Source: Serratia liquefaciens (GTDB lineage Bacteria; Pseudomonadota; Gammaproteobacteria; Enterobacterales; Enterobacteriaceae). From it: 60,285 nt of DNA. The stretch covers positions 1-60,285 of the forward strand of contig JAAXZN010000062.1 of NCBI GenBank assembly GCA_012719855.1. Reading direction: 5' to 3'. The notes under the pieces are model-generated. The model did not search any database and was not told the origin of the DNA. It worked only from the letters and a program-made list of their open reading frames with translations. Made by a program: the position numbers and the translations under genes. Every line of letters begins with the position of its first letter. Position 1 is the stretch's first letter. Positions 27,557 through 37,031 of the stretch are shown here, piece by piece.

Positions 27557-27803
27557 GCTATTACTCCATCCGTATCATTTGCCAATATTAGCATTTTAAC
27601 GAAGGGAACTAAAATACGATTTTAAGTTTTTTAATGCTGCAGGTGTGACCGTTTAATTTGTCAGATTTAAGCGTTATAAAAATATATTTTAGCCTCTGGG
27701 TACTTATCACTGATTTGCAGTAAGCGATTTTTACGTGGTGTGACAGGAATACTGATTTCTGAGGTTAGGGCAAGGGGGAGAGTCCGTTGCCCTAAAGTTC
27801 TGA

Positions 27804-28343
27804 TTACCACATCAAATCATCAGGGACGACAAAGTCGGCGTAGGGATCTTCCTCATCTTTGGCTTCCTGGCTGAGTTCAGCGCTCAGTACAATATAGCTC
27901 GCATCTCGTTGTGCAATTTTATTGGCCACGACCGCAGGGATAATGGCATATTCGCCATCAGGGTTATTATCACTAACCAGGCGCGCAATGGCGAGACGCC
28001 CATTAATTAACTGAGTTTGAGTCAGCTTATCTACACGTACATTTTTAATTAAATTGTTGTCCGTGAAATTATAGCTAATGTCACCATTTGAAATAACGAT
28101 CCTGTTCATTTCAATCAGCTGTTTTACCTGAGCTTTATATTCTTTAGATAAAGCGGCCTGCTTTTGCTGTTCACTTAGCTGCTTATCGCGCTCTAATTGC
28201 GCCTTTTTGTTGATTTCAACGGCTTCTCTTGCCTCGCGAGCCTGAACGCGTGACTTTTTCGTGGTTCTTTGTACTTTTTCCAGCTTTTTACTGCTTACCA
28301 ATCCCGCTTTGAGCATCTGCTCTTGTAATGTCAGCTTTGTCAT
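27804..28343 (-). CDS. yaiL: DUF2058 family protein YaiL
   Basis: This 179-residue protein has exactly the length of E. coli YaiL and the same ends (MTKLTLQEQMLKAGLV and DPYADFVVPDDLMW). The first half is a highly charged helix (RVQAREAREAVEINKKAQLERDK...), probably a coiled coil, and the second half is globular. YaiL is described as a nucleoprotein or polynucleotide-associated protein; its role is poorly known. It stands as a single leftward gene. Confidence 0.93.
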   Translation of the reverse strand: MTKLTLQEQMLKAGLVSSKKLEKVQRTTKKSRVQAREAREAVEINKKAQLERDKQLSEQQKQAALSKEYKAQVKQLIEMNRIVISNGDISYNFTDNNLIKNVRVDKLTQTQLINGRLAIARLVSDNNPDGEYAIIPAVVANKIAQRDASYIVLSAELSQEAKDEEDPYADFVVPDDLMW

Positions 28344-28543
28344 GTTCGTTTCTAAAATCGATCAAATAGTATCTGAGATTATACCTTTAATATTCGACGT
28401 TGTGCCAGATTTGGGCGTTAGGGGGTATCATTCTGATAAAACGGACTTTTTTGATCAATTTTGAAGTTCGATAAATCACTCAGGATTTGAGGCTTCGTAC
28501 GGCGCGGGTTAGTGGGGGCGGCAGAGGCGGGTATATAAATTTA

Positions 28544-28618
28544 TGGTGTCCCCGACTGGAATCGAACCAGTAACTAGCCCTTAGGAGGGGCTTGTTATAT
28601 CCGTTTAACTACGGGGAC
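28544..28618 (-). tRNA. argW: tRNA-Arg(CCT)
   Basis: On the minus strand a 75-nt cloverleaf starts GTCCCCGTAGTTAAAC and ends with an encoded CCA. The anticodon arm AGCCC-CTCCTAA-GGGCT shows CCT, which reads AGG. The T-arm has GGTTCGATTCC, and the 7-bp acceptor stem is perfect. In E. coli argW neighbours yfdC and is an integration site for prophages. Here no integrase is adjacent. Confidence 0.97.
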
Positions 28619-28626
28619 GCTGCGGG

Positions 28627-28646
28627 CCGGCAACCTAGGCTGCCGG
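28627..28646. promoter_or_regulatory. 20-bp near-palindrome in the tRNA-Arg leader, with -10 upstream
   Basis: CCGGCAACCT-AGGCTGCCGG has one mismatched pair and lies 9 nt before the tRNA. On the minus strand a TATACT hexamer just upstream (28656-28651) is a good -10, so the palindrome would be at the start of the primary transcript. It may form a leader hairpin. Confidence 0.5.
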
Positions 28647-28747
28647 GGTAGTATACCTTTTTTTACCCGCAGAATAAGCGCTTAGCGGTGCGTTTGCTCA
28701 TTCCCTCGCCAATATGTGCTGATTTTTGCCTGCTGCGCTGATCGCGA

Positions 28748-29677
28748 TCACGGTTTTTTCACCTTGCCGGTTTGTTTTTCCGCCGCCAGCCGCTCTGCCT
28801 TGTTTTTGTCGCTCATGTCGTTGCGGATCTGCGCATGGCTGATCAAGGCAAAAATAAAGGTGCCGCCAATAATGTTGCCGGCCAGCGTAGGAATGGCGAA
28901 CGGATAGATAAAATCTTGCCAGGGAATGACGCCGCTAAACACCAGATAAAGGATCTCTACCGATCCCACGACGATATGGGTCAGATCGCAGATCGCCACC
29001 AGGTAGGTCATCAAGACAATCACCCAAATCTTGGCGGCGCCGGCGGAAGGGAACATCCACACCATGGTGGCGATGATCCAGCCCGCCAGAATGCCGTTGG
29101 CAAACATCTCCGACGGCGAGTTTTTCATCACCTCTTCCGACAGGCTGACGAAGGCGCTGCGGGTGTTCTCGTCGAAAATCGGCATGTGAATAAATGCCAG
29201 TGACGCCAACCCGGTCCCCATCAGGTTCCCCAGCAGCACCACGCCCCACAGGCGAAACAGAAGCAAGAAGTTGCTCGGCGTCGGTTTTTGCATGATCGGC
29301 AGTACGGCGGTGACGGTATTTTCGGTAAACAGCTGTTGGCGGGCCATGATCACGATGATAAAGCCAAAGGTGTAGCCGATATTTTCGATAAAGAAGCGGC
29401 TGGGATCGTCCGGCAAACGGGCGTGGAAAATGCCTTTCGCCATCAGTGAGGCCCCCATCGACAGCCCGGCGGCCACCGCTGACCACAGCAGTGCCAACCA
29501 GTCGCGCTCCAGCTCTTTTTCTCCCTCCATGCGGATCAGCTCATGCACTGCCGCTGCGCGTGAGGGCAGATTCTCTTCCTTTACCTCAATTTCGCTTTTG
29601 CCCTGTTCATGCTCTTTGCTTTCTACCTGCAGGCTATTTTCCTGCTCTGCATCCGGGTGTTGCTGCCGATCGCTCAT
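28748..29677 (-). CDS. yfdC: Formate/nitrite transporter family protein YfdC
   Basis: This 309-residue inner-membrane protein of the FNT family (E. coli YfdC 310) has a long acidic N-terminal tail (residues 1-60, Glu-rich) before six helices. LWSAVAAGLSMGASLMAKGIF is the first, and the family pore features include GNLMGTGLASLAF and NGILAGWIIATMVWMFP. FNT proteins pass small monovalent anions; the YfdC substrate is unknown. In E. coli it also neighbours argW. It is divergent from ccmA with a 251-nt gap. Confidence 0.94.
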   Translation of the reverse strand: MSDRQQHPDAEQENSLQVESKEHEQGKSEIEVKEENLPSRAAAVHELIRMEGEKELERDWLALLWSAVAAGLSMGASLMAKGIFHARLPDDPSRFFIENIGYTFGFIIVIMARQQLFTENTVTAVLPIMQKPTPSNFLLLFRLWGVVLLGNLMGTGLASLAFIHMPIFDENTRSAFVSLSEEVMKNSPSEMFANGILAGWIIATMVWMFPSAGAAKIWVIVLMTYLVAICDLTHIVVGSVEILYLVFSGVIPWQDFIYPFAIPTLAGNIIGGTFIFALISHAQIRNDMSDKNKAERLAAEKQTGKVKKP

Positions 29678-29928
29678 TATCCGTTATCTCCATCAAAGAC
29701 TTTCAGGGTCACGATTAAGCGTAGTTGGCTCAGGGAAGCTGTGAAAGCGATGTGGCAAATTGCAGAAAAAAGTAACAAGAGTTTAACGTTGCCGGGTTTT
29801 TCTACGCATTTTTGATCTGGGGCGCAATATTACCCCTATTGGAGTAGTTGAGTGACCGGCTGCGGGCTACGAGCCACAGATGGCTTATGCTATGATCGCT
29901 ATCCCAAAGAAAAATATGAGTTCTCCCG

Positions 29929-30561
29929 ATGCTGGAAGCTAAAAATCTGAGTTGCGTCCGTGATGAACGCACCCTGTTTAGCGCGTTGAGCTTTACGGTA
30001 AAACCGGGCGATATTATTCAGGTGGAAGGGCCGAACGGCGCGGGAAAAACCAGCCTGCTACGCATTCTGGCGGGCCTGGCGCGGCCGGAGGGCGGAGAAG
30101 TTTGCTGGCACGGTCAAAATACGTTGCGCCACCGCGAACGTTATTATCAGGACTTGTTATTCCTCGGGCATCAGCCGGGGATTAAAACCATGCTGACGCC
30201 CTTTGAGAACCTGCAGTTTTACCAGGCGGTGCGCGGTGTGCCCGATCGCCAGGCCATTTGGCAGGCGCTGGAGCAGGTCGGTCTGGTGGGCTATGAGGAT
30301 TTGCCGGTGGCACAGCTTTCCGCCGGTCAACAGCGGCGAGTGGCGCTGGCGCGGTTGTGGCTCAGCGACAGCCCGCTGTGGATCCTGGATGAGCCGCTGA
30401 CGGCAATAGACAAGCAGGGTGTGGCTGAATTAATTAGCCTTTTTGAGCAACATGCTCAGCAGGGCGGCATGGTATTGTTGACCACGCATCAGGATTTGGC
30501 CGGCGCAACGCAGGCGGTAGGCAAAATCAGCCTGACGGAAAACCGCGCGGAGACTCTTTAA
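29929..30561 (+). CDS. ccmA: Heme export ABC ATPase CcmA
   Basis: This 210-residue ATPase is the first gene of the cytochrome c maturation operon. It has Walker [10 protein letters not shown] (about residues 36-44), the signature [14 protein letters not shown] and Walker [13 protein letters not shown]. With CcmB it forms an ABC complex that uses ATP to release holo-CcmE from CcmC. Its stop overlaps the ccmB start by one base. The preceding gap with yfdC contains the operon promoter; no FNR-type site is obvious there. Confidence 0.96.
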   Translation: MLEAKNLSCVRDERTLFSALSFTVKPGDIIQVEGPNGAGKTSLLRILAGLARPEGGEVCWHGQNTLRHRERYYQDLLFLGHQPGIKTMLTPFENLQFYQAVRGVPDRQAIWQALEQVGLVGYEDLPVAQLSAGQQRRVALARLWLSDSPLWILDEPLTAIDKQGVAELISLFEQHAQQGGMVLLTTHQDLAGATQAVGKISLTENRAETL

Positions 30562-31220
30562 TGTTTTTGACTGTATTGCGGCGCGAGCTAAAAATTGCCT
30601 TTCGCAAAGGGTCGGAAATCGTTAATCCGCTGTGGTTCTTTCTGATCGTTATCACGCTGTTTCCGTTAGGGATTGGGCCAGAGCCGCAACTGCTGGCGCG
30701 CATTTCGCCTGGGATTATCTGGGTGGCGGCGCTGCTGGCGGCGCTGCTGTCGCTGGAGCGTCTGTTCCGTGATGATTTCCTCGATGGCTCGCTGGAACAG
30801 CTGTTGTTATTGCCGACACCGCTGCCGATGACGGTGTTAGGCAAAGTGTGTGCTCACTGGGTAGTAACAGGCTTACCCCTGTTGATCCTGTCGCCGCTGG
30901 TGGCGCTACTGCTGTCGTTGGACACTCATACCTGGCTGGCGGTGGCGTTTACGCTGTTGCTGGGTACGCCGACGCTGAGCCTGATTGGCGCTATCGGCGT
31001 GGCGCTGACCGTCGGGTTGCGCAAGGGGGGCGTGCTGCTGAGCCTGCTGGTGCTGCCGCTGTATATCCCGGTGCTGATATTTTCCACCGCCGCCATCGAC
31101 GCCGCCTCTATGGGCATGCCGATAGACGGTTACCTGGCGATACTGGGCGCGATGCTGGCGGGAAGTATAACTCTGGCACCTTTCGCCACCGCAGCGGCGC
31201 TGCGAGTGAGCGTGCACTAG
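30561..31220 (+). CDS. ccmB: Heme exporter membrane subunit CcmB
   Basis: This 219-residue membrane protein has six hydrophobic helices and starts [45 protein letters not shown], the characteristic CcmB opening (E. coli 220). It is the permease partner of CcmA in the cytoplasmic membrane. A 109-nt gap separates it from ccmC, the longest gap in this otherwise overlapping operon. Confidence 0.96.
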   Translation: MFLTVLRRELKIAFRKGSEIVNPLWFFLIVITLFPLGIGPEPQLLARISPGIIWVAALLAALLSLERLFRDDFLDGSLEQLLLLPTPLPMTVLGKVCAHWVVTGLPLLILSPLVALLLSLDTHTWLAVAFTLLLGTPTLSLIGAIGVALTVGLRKGGVLLSLLVLPLYIPVLIFSTAAIDAASMGMPIDGYLAILGAMLAGSITLAPFATAAALRVSVH

Positions 31221-31329
31221 CTAACTTATTGAAACGCGGGTTAACGCCACCAAGAGCGTGTTCCACCGCACAAGCAATTTTCGTCGCCTCGGTCAACGGG
31301 GCGGCCACCGTATAAATTTACCGTGAGCA

Positions 31330-32076
31330 ATGACGACAATGTGGAAATGGTTACATCAGTTTGCCCAGCCTGAACGGCTGTATCACGTCTGTGGCCGCTT
31401 TATCCCCTGGCTGGGACTGGCCGGAGCGGCTTGCCTGCTGCTGGGCTGGGTCTGGGGATTCGGTTTCGCACCCAAGGATTACCAGCAGGGCGATAGCTTC
31501 CGCATCATGTATATCCATGTGCCGGCGGCGATGTGGTCGATGGGGATCTATGGCTCAATGGCGATAGCGGCGTTTATCGGCCTGGTGTGGCAGATGAAAA
31601 TGTCCGATACCCTGGTGGCAGCGATGGCACCGGTCGGCGCGGTGTTTACCTTTATTGCGCTGGTCACCGGCTCCGCCTGGGGTAAGCCGATGTGGGGCAC
31701 CTGGTGGGTGTGGGACGCCCGCCTGACGTCTGAACTGGTGTTGCTGTTTCTTTATATTGGCATCATTGCGTTGTACAACGCCTTTGAGGACCGTCGCCTG
31801 GCGGGCCGCGCCGCCGGCATTCTGGTGCTGGTCGGGGTGGTGAACATCCCGATCATTCACTTCTCGGTCGAATGGTGGAACACGCTGCATCAGGGTTCCA
31901 CCAATATGCAACAGAGCATCGCGCCAAGCATGCGCACCCCGCTGCGTTGGGCGATCCTCGGCTACCTGCTGTTCTTCATCACACTCACCTTGCTGCGCTT
32001 GCGCAATCTGATTTTGTCTCAGGAACGCCAGCGTCCCTGGGTGGCTGGGCTGGTCAATAAGGAGCGCCAACCATGA
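31330..32076 (+). CDS. ccmC: Heme handling protein CcmC
   Basis: This 248-residue, six-helix membrane protein (E. coli 245) binds heme on the periplasmic side and attaches it to CcmE. The tryptophan-rich WWD motif is visible as GKPMWGTWWVWDARLTSELVLL, with flanking His in HVPAAMWS and HFSVEWWNTLHQGS that ligate heme. Translation may start at ATG 31330 or three codons later at 31339. Its stop overlaps the ccmD start by 4 nt. Confidence 0.96.
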   Translation: MTTMWKWLHQFAQPERLYHVCGRFIPWLGLAGAACLLLGWVWGFGFAPKDYQQGDSFRIMYIHVPAAMWSMGIYGSMAIAAFIGLVWQMKMSDTLVAAMAPVGAVFTFIALVTGSAWGKPMWGTWWVWDARLTSELVLLFLYIGIIALYNAFEDRRLAGRAAGILVLVGVVNIPIIHFSVEWWNTLHQGSTNMQQSIAPSMRTPLRWAILGYLLFFITLTLLRLRNLILSQERQRPWVAGLVNKERQP

Positions 32077-32309
32077 ACGCAGCATTCACTTCCTGGCAGG
32101 CGTTTTTCGCCATGGGAGGCTACGCCTTCTACGTCTGGTTGGCGGTAGCCGTAACCCTGCTCTCGTTGCTGGGCCTGGTGGCCCACACTTTCTGGCAGCG
32201 CCGCCAACTGCTGGATGAGATTGGTCGCCGTCAGGCACGCGAACGACGTATTCGTCATTCGCAGCAGTCGAAACAAAAAACCGCTAACCCGCGGGAGAAA
32301 TCATTGTGA
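32073..32309 (+). CDS. ccmD: Cytochrome c maturation protein CcmD
   Basis: This 78-residue protein has one transmembrane helix ([23 protein letters not shown]) and a basic cytoplasmic tail ([18 protein letters not shown]). CcmD stabilises the CcmC-heme-CcmE complex and helps release of holo-CcmE. The motif [11 protein letters not shown] is characteristic. It overlaps both neighbours by 4 nt. Confidence 0.94.
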   Translation: MNAAFTSWQAFFAMGGYAFYVWLAVAVTLLSLLGLVAHTFWQRRQLLDEIGRRQARERRIRHSQQSKQKTANPREKSL

Positions 32310-32800
32310 ATCCACGTCGTAAAAGTCGCCTGTATTTGGCAATTGTAGTGCTGATCGGCGTTGCGCTGACCGCGACCCTGATGCTGTACGCGCTGCGCTC
32401 CAATATCGATCTGTTTTATACCCCGAGCGAAATTCTGCAGGGCAAGGGTGAGAATCATGAGAAACCGGAGGTAGGCCAACGCCTGCGCATCGGCGGCATG
32501 GTGATGCCCGGTTCGGTAAAACGCGATCAGAAAACGCTGCAGGTCAGCTTCAAAGTTTATGATGCACGTGGTGCCATTGATGTCACTTACACCGGTATTC
32601 TGCCGGATCTGTTCCGTGAGGGGCAGGGCGTGGTGGCGCAGGGCGTGCTGGGCGAAGGCAACGTGGTGAATGCGCGTGAAGTGCTGGCGAAACACGATGA
32701 GAAATACACGCCGCCGGAAGTGGCCGACGCGATGAAAGAAAACCATAAGGGACCGGCTTCGGCCTACGCCACCCCGCAGAACGAGGGCGCTAAATCATGA
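32306..32800 (+). CDS. ccmE: Periplasmic heme chaperone CcmE
   Basis: This 164-residue membrane-anchored heme chaperone has an N-terminal helix ([22 protein letters not shown]) and an OB-fold periplasmic domain. The covalent heme attachment residue is His130 in [12 protein letters not shown], with Tyr134 as axial ligand, exactly as in E. coli. The start codon is GTG at 32306, overlapping the ccmD stop. The stop overlaps ccmF by 4 nt. Confidence 0.96.
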   Translation: MNPRRKSRLYLAIVVLIGVALTATLMLYALRSNIDLFYTPSEILQGKGENHEKPEVGQRLRIGGMVMPGSVKRDQKTLQVSFKVYDARGAIDVTYTGILPDLFREGQGVVAQGVLGEGNVVNAREVLAKHDEKYTPPEVADAMKENHKGPASAYATPQNEGAKS

Positions 32801-34767
32801 TGCCGGAAACGGGAAGTTTTCTGCTGTGTCTGGCGCTGGCGATCTCGCTGCTGCTGAGCATTTACCCTCAATGGGGCGCGGCGCGCCAGGACCGTCGTAT
32901 GATGGCGGTGGCGCGCCCACTGACCTACGGCATGTTTGCCGCTATCGCCCTGGCGTTCATCTGTCTGGTGCACGCCTTTGTCGTCAATGACTTTACCGTG
33001 GCCTATGTGGCCGCCAACTCCAACACCCAACTGCCGGTGTATTACCGCATTGCCGCCACCTGGGGCGCCCACGAGGGATCGCTGCTGCTGTGGGTGCTGT
33101 TGCTGAGCTGTTGGTCGCTGGCGGTGGCCCTGTGCAGCCGTTCGATGCCGCAAGATGCCGTGGCACGCGTCTTGTCGGTGATGGGCATGATCACGGCAGG
33201 TTTCCTGCTGTTTATCATCATGACCTCCAACCCCTTCACCCGTACGCTGCCGAATTTCCCGATCGACGGCAGCGACCTTAACCCGCTGTTGCAGGATATC
33301 GGCCTGATTTTCCATCCGCCGCTGCTGTACATGGGGTATGTCGGTTTCTCGGTGGCCTTTGCTTTCGCCATCGCTTCACTGATGGCCGGTCGCCTGGATA
33401 CGGCCTGGGCACGCTGGTCGCGCCCCTGGACCACGGCGGCCTGGGTGTTCCTCACCATGGGCATCGTGCTGGGGTCCGCCTGGGCCTATTACGAACTGGG
33501 CTGGGGCGGCTGGTGGTTCTGGGATCCGGTCGAGAACGCTTCATTTATGCCGTGGCTGGCCGGTACCGCGCTGATGCACTCGTTGGCGGTGACCGAGAAA
33601 CGCGGCACCTTCAAGGCCTGGACGGTATTACTGGCGATTACCGCCTTCTCATTATGCCTGCTGGGCACCTTTCTGGTGCGCTCCGGGGTGCTGGTTTCGG
33701 TGCACTCCTTTGCTTCCGATCCGGCGCGCGGCATGTTTATCCTCGCCTATCTGGTGATCGTGATCGGCGGTTCTTTGCTGCTGTATGCGGTCAAGGGCGG
33801 GCAGGTGCGTAGCCGGGTGCAGCACGAAACCTTCTCGCGTGAAACCTTCTTGCTGGGCAATAACGTACTGCTGATCGCCGCCATGCTGGTGGTACTGTTG
33901 GGCACTCTGCTGCCGCTGGTGCACAAGCAGTTGGGCCTGGGCAGCATTTCTATCGGCGAACCGTTCTTCAACACCATGTTCACCTGGCTGATGGCGCCGA
34001 TGGCGCTGCTGATGGGCATTGGCCCGCTGGTGCGCTGGCGCCGCGACGAACCGACCAAGCTGTGGCGCCGCCTGAGCGTGGCGCTGGTGATTACGCTGGT
34101 GCTGTCGATCCTGCTGCCGTGGCTGTTGCAAGACAGCATCGCCGGCATGACGGTGGTGGGGCTGATCATGGCGGTTTGGGTGATTATCCTGACGCTGATG
34201 GAGCTGCACGAACGCGCAACGCATCGCCACGGTTTCTGGCGCGGCCTGAGCCATCTTTCCCGTAGCCACTGGGGGATGGTGCTGGGTCACCTTGGCGTGG
34301 CGGTAACGGTCATCGGCATTGCCTTCAGCCAAAACTACAGTGTGGAACGTGATGTCCGCATGAAAGCCGGCGACAGCGTGGATATCCATAACTATCACTT
34401 TGTGTTCCGTGACGTGCACGATATTCGTGGGCCGAACTACAGCGGCGGCGTCGGCATTATCGATGTCACGCGCAACGGCAAACCGGAAGCGACGTTGCAC
34501 GCGGAAAAACGCTATTACAGCGTGGCGCGCAGCATGATGACCGAAGCGGCGATTGACGGCGGCTTCAGCCGCGACCTGTACGCCGCGCTGGGCGAAGAGC
34601 TGGACGACGGCTCTTGGGCAGTGCGGTTGTACTACAAACCTTTCGTACGCTGGATCTGGTTCGGCGGGGTGTTTATGGCGATCGGCGGTATCCTGTGCAT
34701 TCTCGATCCGCGCTATCGGATGAGTAAGAAACTCAAGCGTGAAGGTAAGCTGGAGGAGCAGGCATGA
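32797..34767 (+). CDS. ccmF: Cytochrome c heme lyase core subunit CcmF
   Basis: This 656-residue polytopic protein (E. coli 647) transfers heme from CcmE to apocytochrome c together with CcmH/I. The WWD motif is in [19 protein letters not shown] near residue 230, and His ligands appear in [11 protein letters not shown] and [12 protein letters not shown] periplasmic domain of about 100 residues lies near the C-terminus before a last helix. It overlaps ccmG by 4 nt. Confidence 0.97.
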   Translation: MMPETGSFLLCLALAISLLLSIYPQWGAARQDRRMMAVARPLTYGMFAAIALAFICLVHAFVVNDFTVAYVAANSNTQLPVYYRIAATWGAHEGSLLLWVLLLSCWSLAVALCSRSMPQDAVARVLSVMGMITAGFLLFIIMTSNPFTRTLPNFPIDGSDLNPLLQDIGLIFHPPLLYMGYVGFSVAFAFAIASLMAGRLDTAWARWSRPWTTAAWVFLTMGIVLGSAWAYYELGWGGWWFWDPVENASFMPWLAGTALMHSLAVTEKRGTFKAWTVLLAITAFSLCLLGTFLVRSGVLVSVHSFASDPARGMFILAYLVIVIGGSLLLYAVKGGQVRSRVQHETFSRETFLLGNNVLLIAAMLVVLLGTLLPLVHKQLGLGSISIGEPFFNTMFTWLMAPMALLMGIGPLVRWRRDEPTKLWRRLSVALVITLVLSILLPWLLQDSIAGMTVVGLIMAVWVIILTLMELHERATHRHGFWRGLSHLSRSHWGMVLGHLGVAVTVIGIAFSQNYSVERDVRMKAGDSVDIHNYHFVFRDVHDIRGPNYSGGVGIIDVTRNGKPEATLHAEKRYYSVARSMMTEAAIDGGFSRDLYAALGEELDDGSWAVRLYYKPFVRWIWFGGVFMAIGGILCILDPRYRMSKKLKREGKLEEQA

Positions 34768-35315
34768 ACCGTAAACTGTTGTTTATCCCGTTAATCCTGT
34801 TCCTGCTGCTGGTGGCGGCGTTTATGGTGCAGCTGACGCGCAACGCCGGTGGCGAGGACCCTACCATGCTGGAGTCGGCGTTGATCGGCAAGCCGGTGCC
34901 GGCCTTCAAACTGGAATCCCTCGATCAGCCTGGCAAGACTTATGATCAGGCGGTGCTGCGCAATGGCAAACCCATGCTGCTGAACGTCTGGGCTACCTGG
35001 TGCCCGACGTGCCGCGCCGAACATCAATATCTCAATACGCTGGCCGCGCGCGGTATCCGCGTGGTGGGGCTGAACTATAAAGACGATCGCGGCAAAGCGG
35101 TGACCTGGCTGAACTCGCTGGGCAACCCTTACGCACTCAGCCTGTATGATGGCGACGGCATGCTGGGGTTGGATTTGGGCGTGTACGGCGCACCTGAGAC
35201 CTTCCTGATCGACGGGCAGGGCATTATTCGCTACCGCCACGCCGGGGACATGAATGAGCGCGTCTGGCTGCAGGAAGTGCTGCCGCTGTACAAAAAATAT
35301 GGGGGTGATGCATGA
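34764..35315 (+). CDS. dsbE: Thiol:disulfide interchange protein DsbE (CcmG)
   Basis: This 183-residue membrane-anchored thioredoxin-fold protein (E. coli 185) has one N-terminal helix and the active site WATWCPTCRAEH with Cys80 and Cys83. It reduces apocytochrome or CcmH cysteines before heme attachment. The conserved GAPETFLIDGQG with cis-Pro loop is present. It overlaps ccmF and ccmH by 4 nt each. Confidence 0.96.
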   Translation: MNRKLLFIPLILFLLLVAAFMVQLTRNAGGEDPTMLESALIGKPVPAFKLESLDQPGKTYDQAVLRNGKPMLLNVWATWCPTCRAEHQYLNTLAARGIRVVGLNYKDDRGKAVTWLNSLGNPYALSLYDGDGMLGLDLGVYGAPETFLIDGQGIIRYRHAGDMNERVWLQEVLPLYKKYGGDA

Positions 35316-35785
35316 GGCTGCTGACCCTGATATTTGCCGCATTACTGAGTTGGAGTGCCGCGGCGGCTATCGACACTTATCGGTTCAATTCGGTCGAGCA
35401 GGAACAGCAATACCGGGAACTGACCGAACAGCTGCGTTGCCCGAAATGCCAGAACAACAGCATCGCCGATTCCAACGCCATCATTGCAGCAGATATGCGT
35501 ACCAAGGTGTACGAGTTGATGATGCAGGGCCAGAACAAGCAGCAGATCATCGATTATATGGTGGCGCGCTACGGTAATTTTGTCACCTACGAACCGCCGG
35601 TGACCCCGGCGACGCTGATCCTGTGGGTGGGCCCGTTGCTGTTTGTGCTGATCGGCGGCGCGGTGGTGATATTGCGTACCCGCCATCGCCGTACCGGTGC
35701 CGTAAATGCTAACGATGAATTCTCCGAGCAGGAGCAACAGCGTCTGGCGGCGCTGCTGAAAGAGACTGACAGGAAGAAACCCTAA
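35312..35785 (+). CDS. ccmH: Cytochrome c maturation protein CcmH (short form)
   Basis: This 157-residue protein has a signal peptide (MRLLTLIFAALLSWSAAAA), the redox motif LRCPKCQNNSIADSNA with Cys43 and Cys46, and a C-terminal transmembrane helix (LILWVGPLLFVLIGGAVVIL). It handles apocytochrome thiols. In E. coli this domain is fused to the TPR protein; here it is a separate gene, and the TPR part follows as ccmI with a one-base overlap. Confidence 0.95.
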   Translation: MRLLTLIFAALLSWSAAAAIDTYRFNSVEQEQQYRELTEQLRCPKCQNNSIADSNAIIAADMRTKVYELMMQGQNKQQIIDYMVARYGNFVTYEPPVTPATLILWVGPLLFVLIGGAVVILRTRHRRTGAVNANDEFSEQEQQRLAALLKETDRKKP

Positions 35786-36996
35786 TGGCTTTTTGGCTGA
35801 GTATTATTGTCCTGCTGGTAGGCGCTGCGGCGTTGCTGGTGGTACCGGCGATGCGCCACAGCGGTAAAAGCACCGCCGCTAGTCGCGATACGCTGAACAA
35901 GGCGTTTTATCAGGATCGTCTGAATGAGCTGGAGCAGGACGAACAGCAGGGTGTGGTGGCTGAGCGCCCCGAACTGGTGAAAGAGCTGCAGCAAAACCTG
36001 CTCAATGACATCCCCGGCCAGCAGGATACGCAGGAGAAGCCCATCAACCGCTGGGCGTTGGTGCCCGGCGTAGCCTTGATGGTGGTGGTCACCCTGGGTT
36101 TTTATCTGAAAACCGGTGGGTTGGCGCAGGTACTGGACTGGCAACAGGTCGAAGCGCAAATGCCGGATCTGCGCGCGCGGGTCGCTAATGAACGTGCCCA
36201 GCCGCTTAGCATGGAAGAGATTGCCCGCCTCGGGCTGGGGCTGCGTACCGCGCTGCAGCAGGACGATCGCAATATCAACGACTGGATGATGCTGGGGCGC
36301 GTGGGGATGGCGCTGAATAACGCCACCACCGCCACCCAGGCATTTGCTCATGCTTATCAGCTGGATCCGAATAGTCTGGAAGTCCGTCTCGGCTACGCAG
36401 AAGTCTTGACGCGATCCAACGATCCGGAGGATAACAAGCAGGCCACTCAGATGCTGCGCAAGATGATCGCCGAAGATCACACCAATATGCGCGTGCTGAG
36501 CCTGTTGGCGTTCAACGCCTTCGAACAGGGGGATTTCAAGCAGGCCATTGGCGCCTGGCAGGTCATGCTGAAGCTGTTGCCGGCCAACGATCAACGTGCC
36601 GAAGTGATAAAGCGCAGCATTGAACAAGCAAAAACACAGGCGGGCGAAGAAACTGTTAAACTTGGCATTAACGTGACGTTATCGCCACAGGCGACGAACG
36701 CATTGCCGCAGCAGGGGACGCTGGTAATCTCGGTGACCGATGGCGCCAATCCGGTGCCGGTTGCGGTAAAACAACTGCCCTTAAGCCGTTTCCCGCTGTC
36801 ATTTTCTCTGGATGACAGCAACGCCATGATGCCTGAACGCCTGCTTTCGGCTCAGCATCAGGTCAAGGTGCGGGTACGAATTTCTCAGGATGGTCTGGCC
36901 ACGCCACAGGCGGGTGATTGGTTCGGCGAGAGTGCGCTGCAGAATTTCAGCGGTAAAGAGCAGATTGACGTTCAGATAAACAAACAGGTCCCTTAA
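35785..36996 (+). CDS. ccmI: TPR apocytochrome c chaperone CcmI
   Basis: This 403-residue protein has two N-terminal membrane helices (FWLSIIVLLVGAAALLVVPAM and WALVPGVALMVVVTLGFYL). They flank a cytoplasmic loop, and a periplasmic region with TPR repeats follows (WMMLGRVGMALNNATTATQAFAHAYQLDPNSLEV and neighbours). The last 120 residues form a beta-rich domain. CcmI captures the C-terminus of apocytochrome c. It corresponds to the C-terminal half of E. coli CcmH and ends the operon; mlaA follows 35 nt later with no terminator between. Confidence 0.94.
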   Translation: MAFWLSIIVLLVGAAALLVVPAMRHSGKSTAASRDTLNKAFYQDRLNELEQDEQQGVVAERPELVKELQQNLLNDIPGQQDTQEKPINRWALVPGVALMVVVTLGFYLKTGGLAQVLDWQQVEAQMPDLRARVANERAQPLSMEEIARLGLGLRTALQQDDRNINDWMMLGRVGMALNNATTATQAFAHAYQLDPNSLEVRLGYAEVLTRSNDPEDNKQATQMLRKMIAEDHTNMRVLSLLAFNAFEQGDFKQAIGAWQVMLKLLPANDQRAEVIKRSIEQAKTQAGEETVKLGINVTLSPQATNALPQQGTLVISVTDGANPVPVAVKQLPLSRFPLSFSLDDSNAMMPERLLSAQHQVKVRVRISQDGLATPQAGDWFGESALQNFSGKEQIDVQINKQVP

Positions 36997-37031
36997 ATAA
37001 AAAGACCGAACGTGTTTTTATGGAGAAAAAT

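Noticed and set aside
28544-29677. Prophage or island inserted at tRNA-Arg(CCT)
   Set aside because: No integrase, no duplicate of the tRNA 3' end and ordinary core genes (yfdC, yaiL) on both sides.
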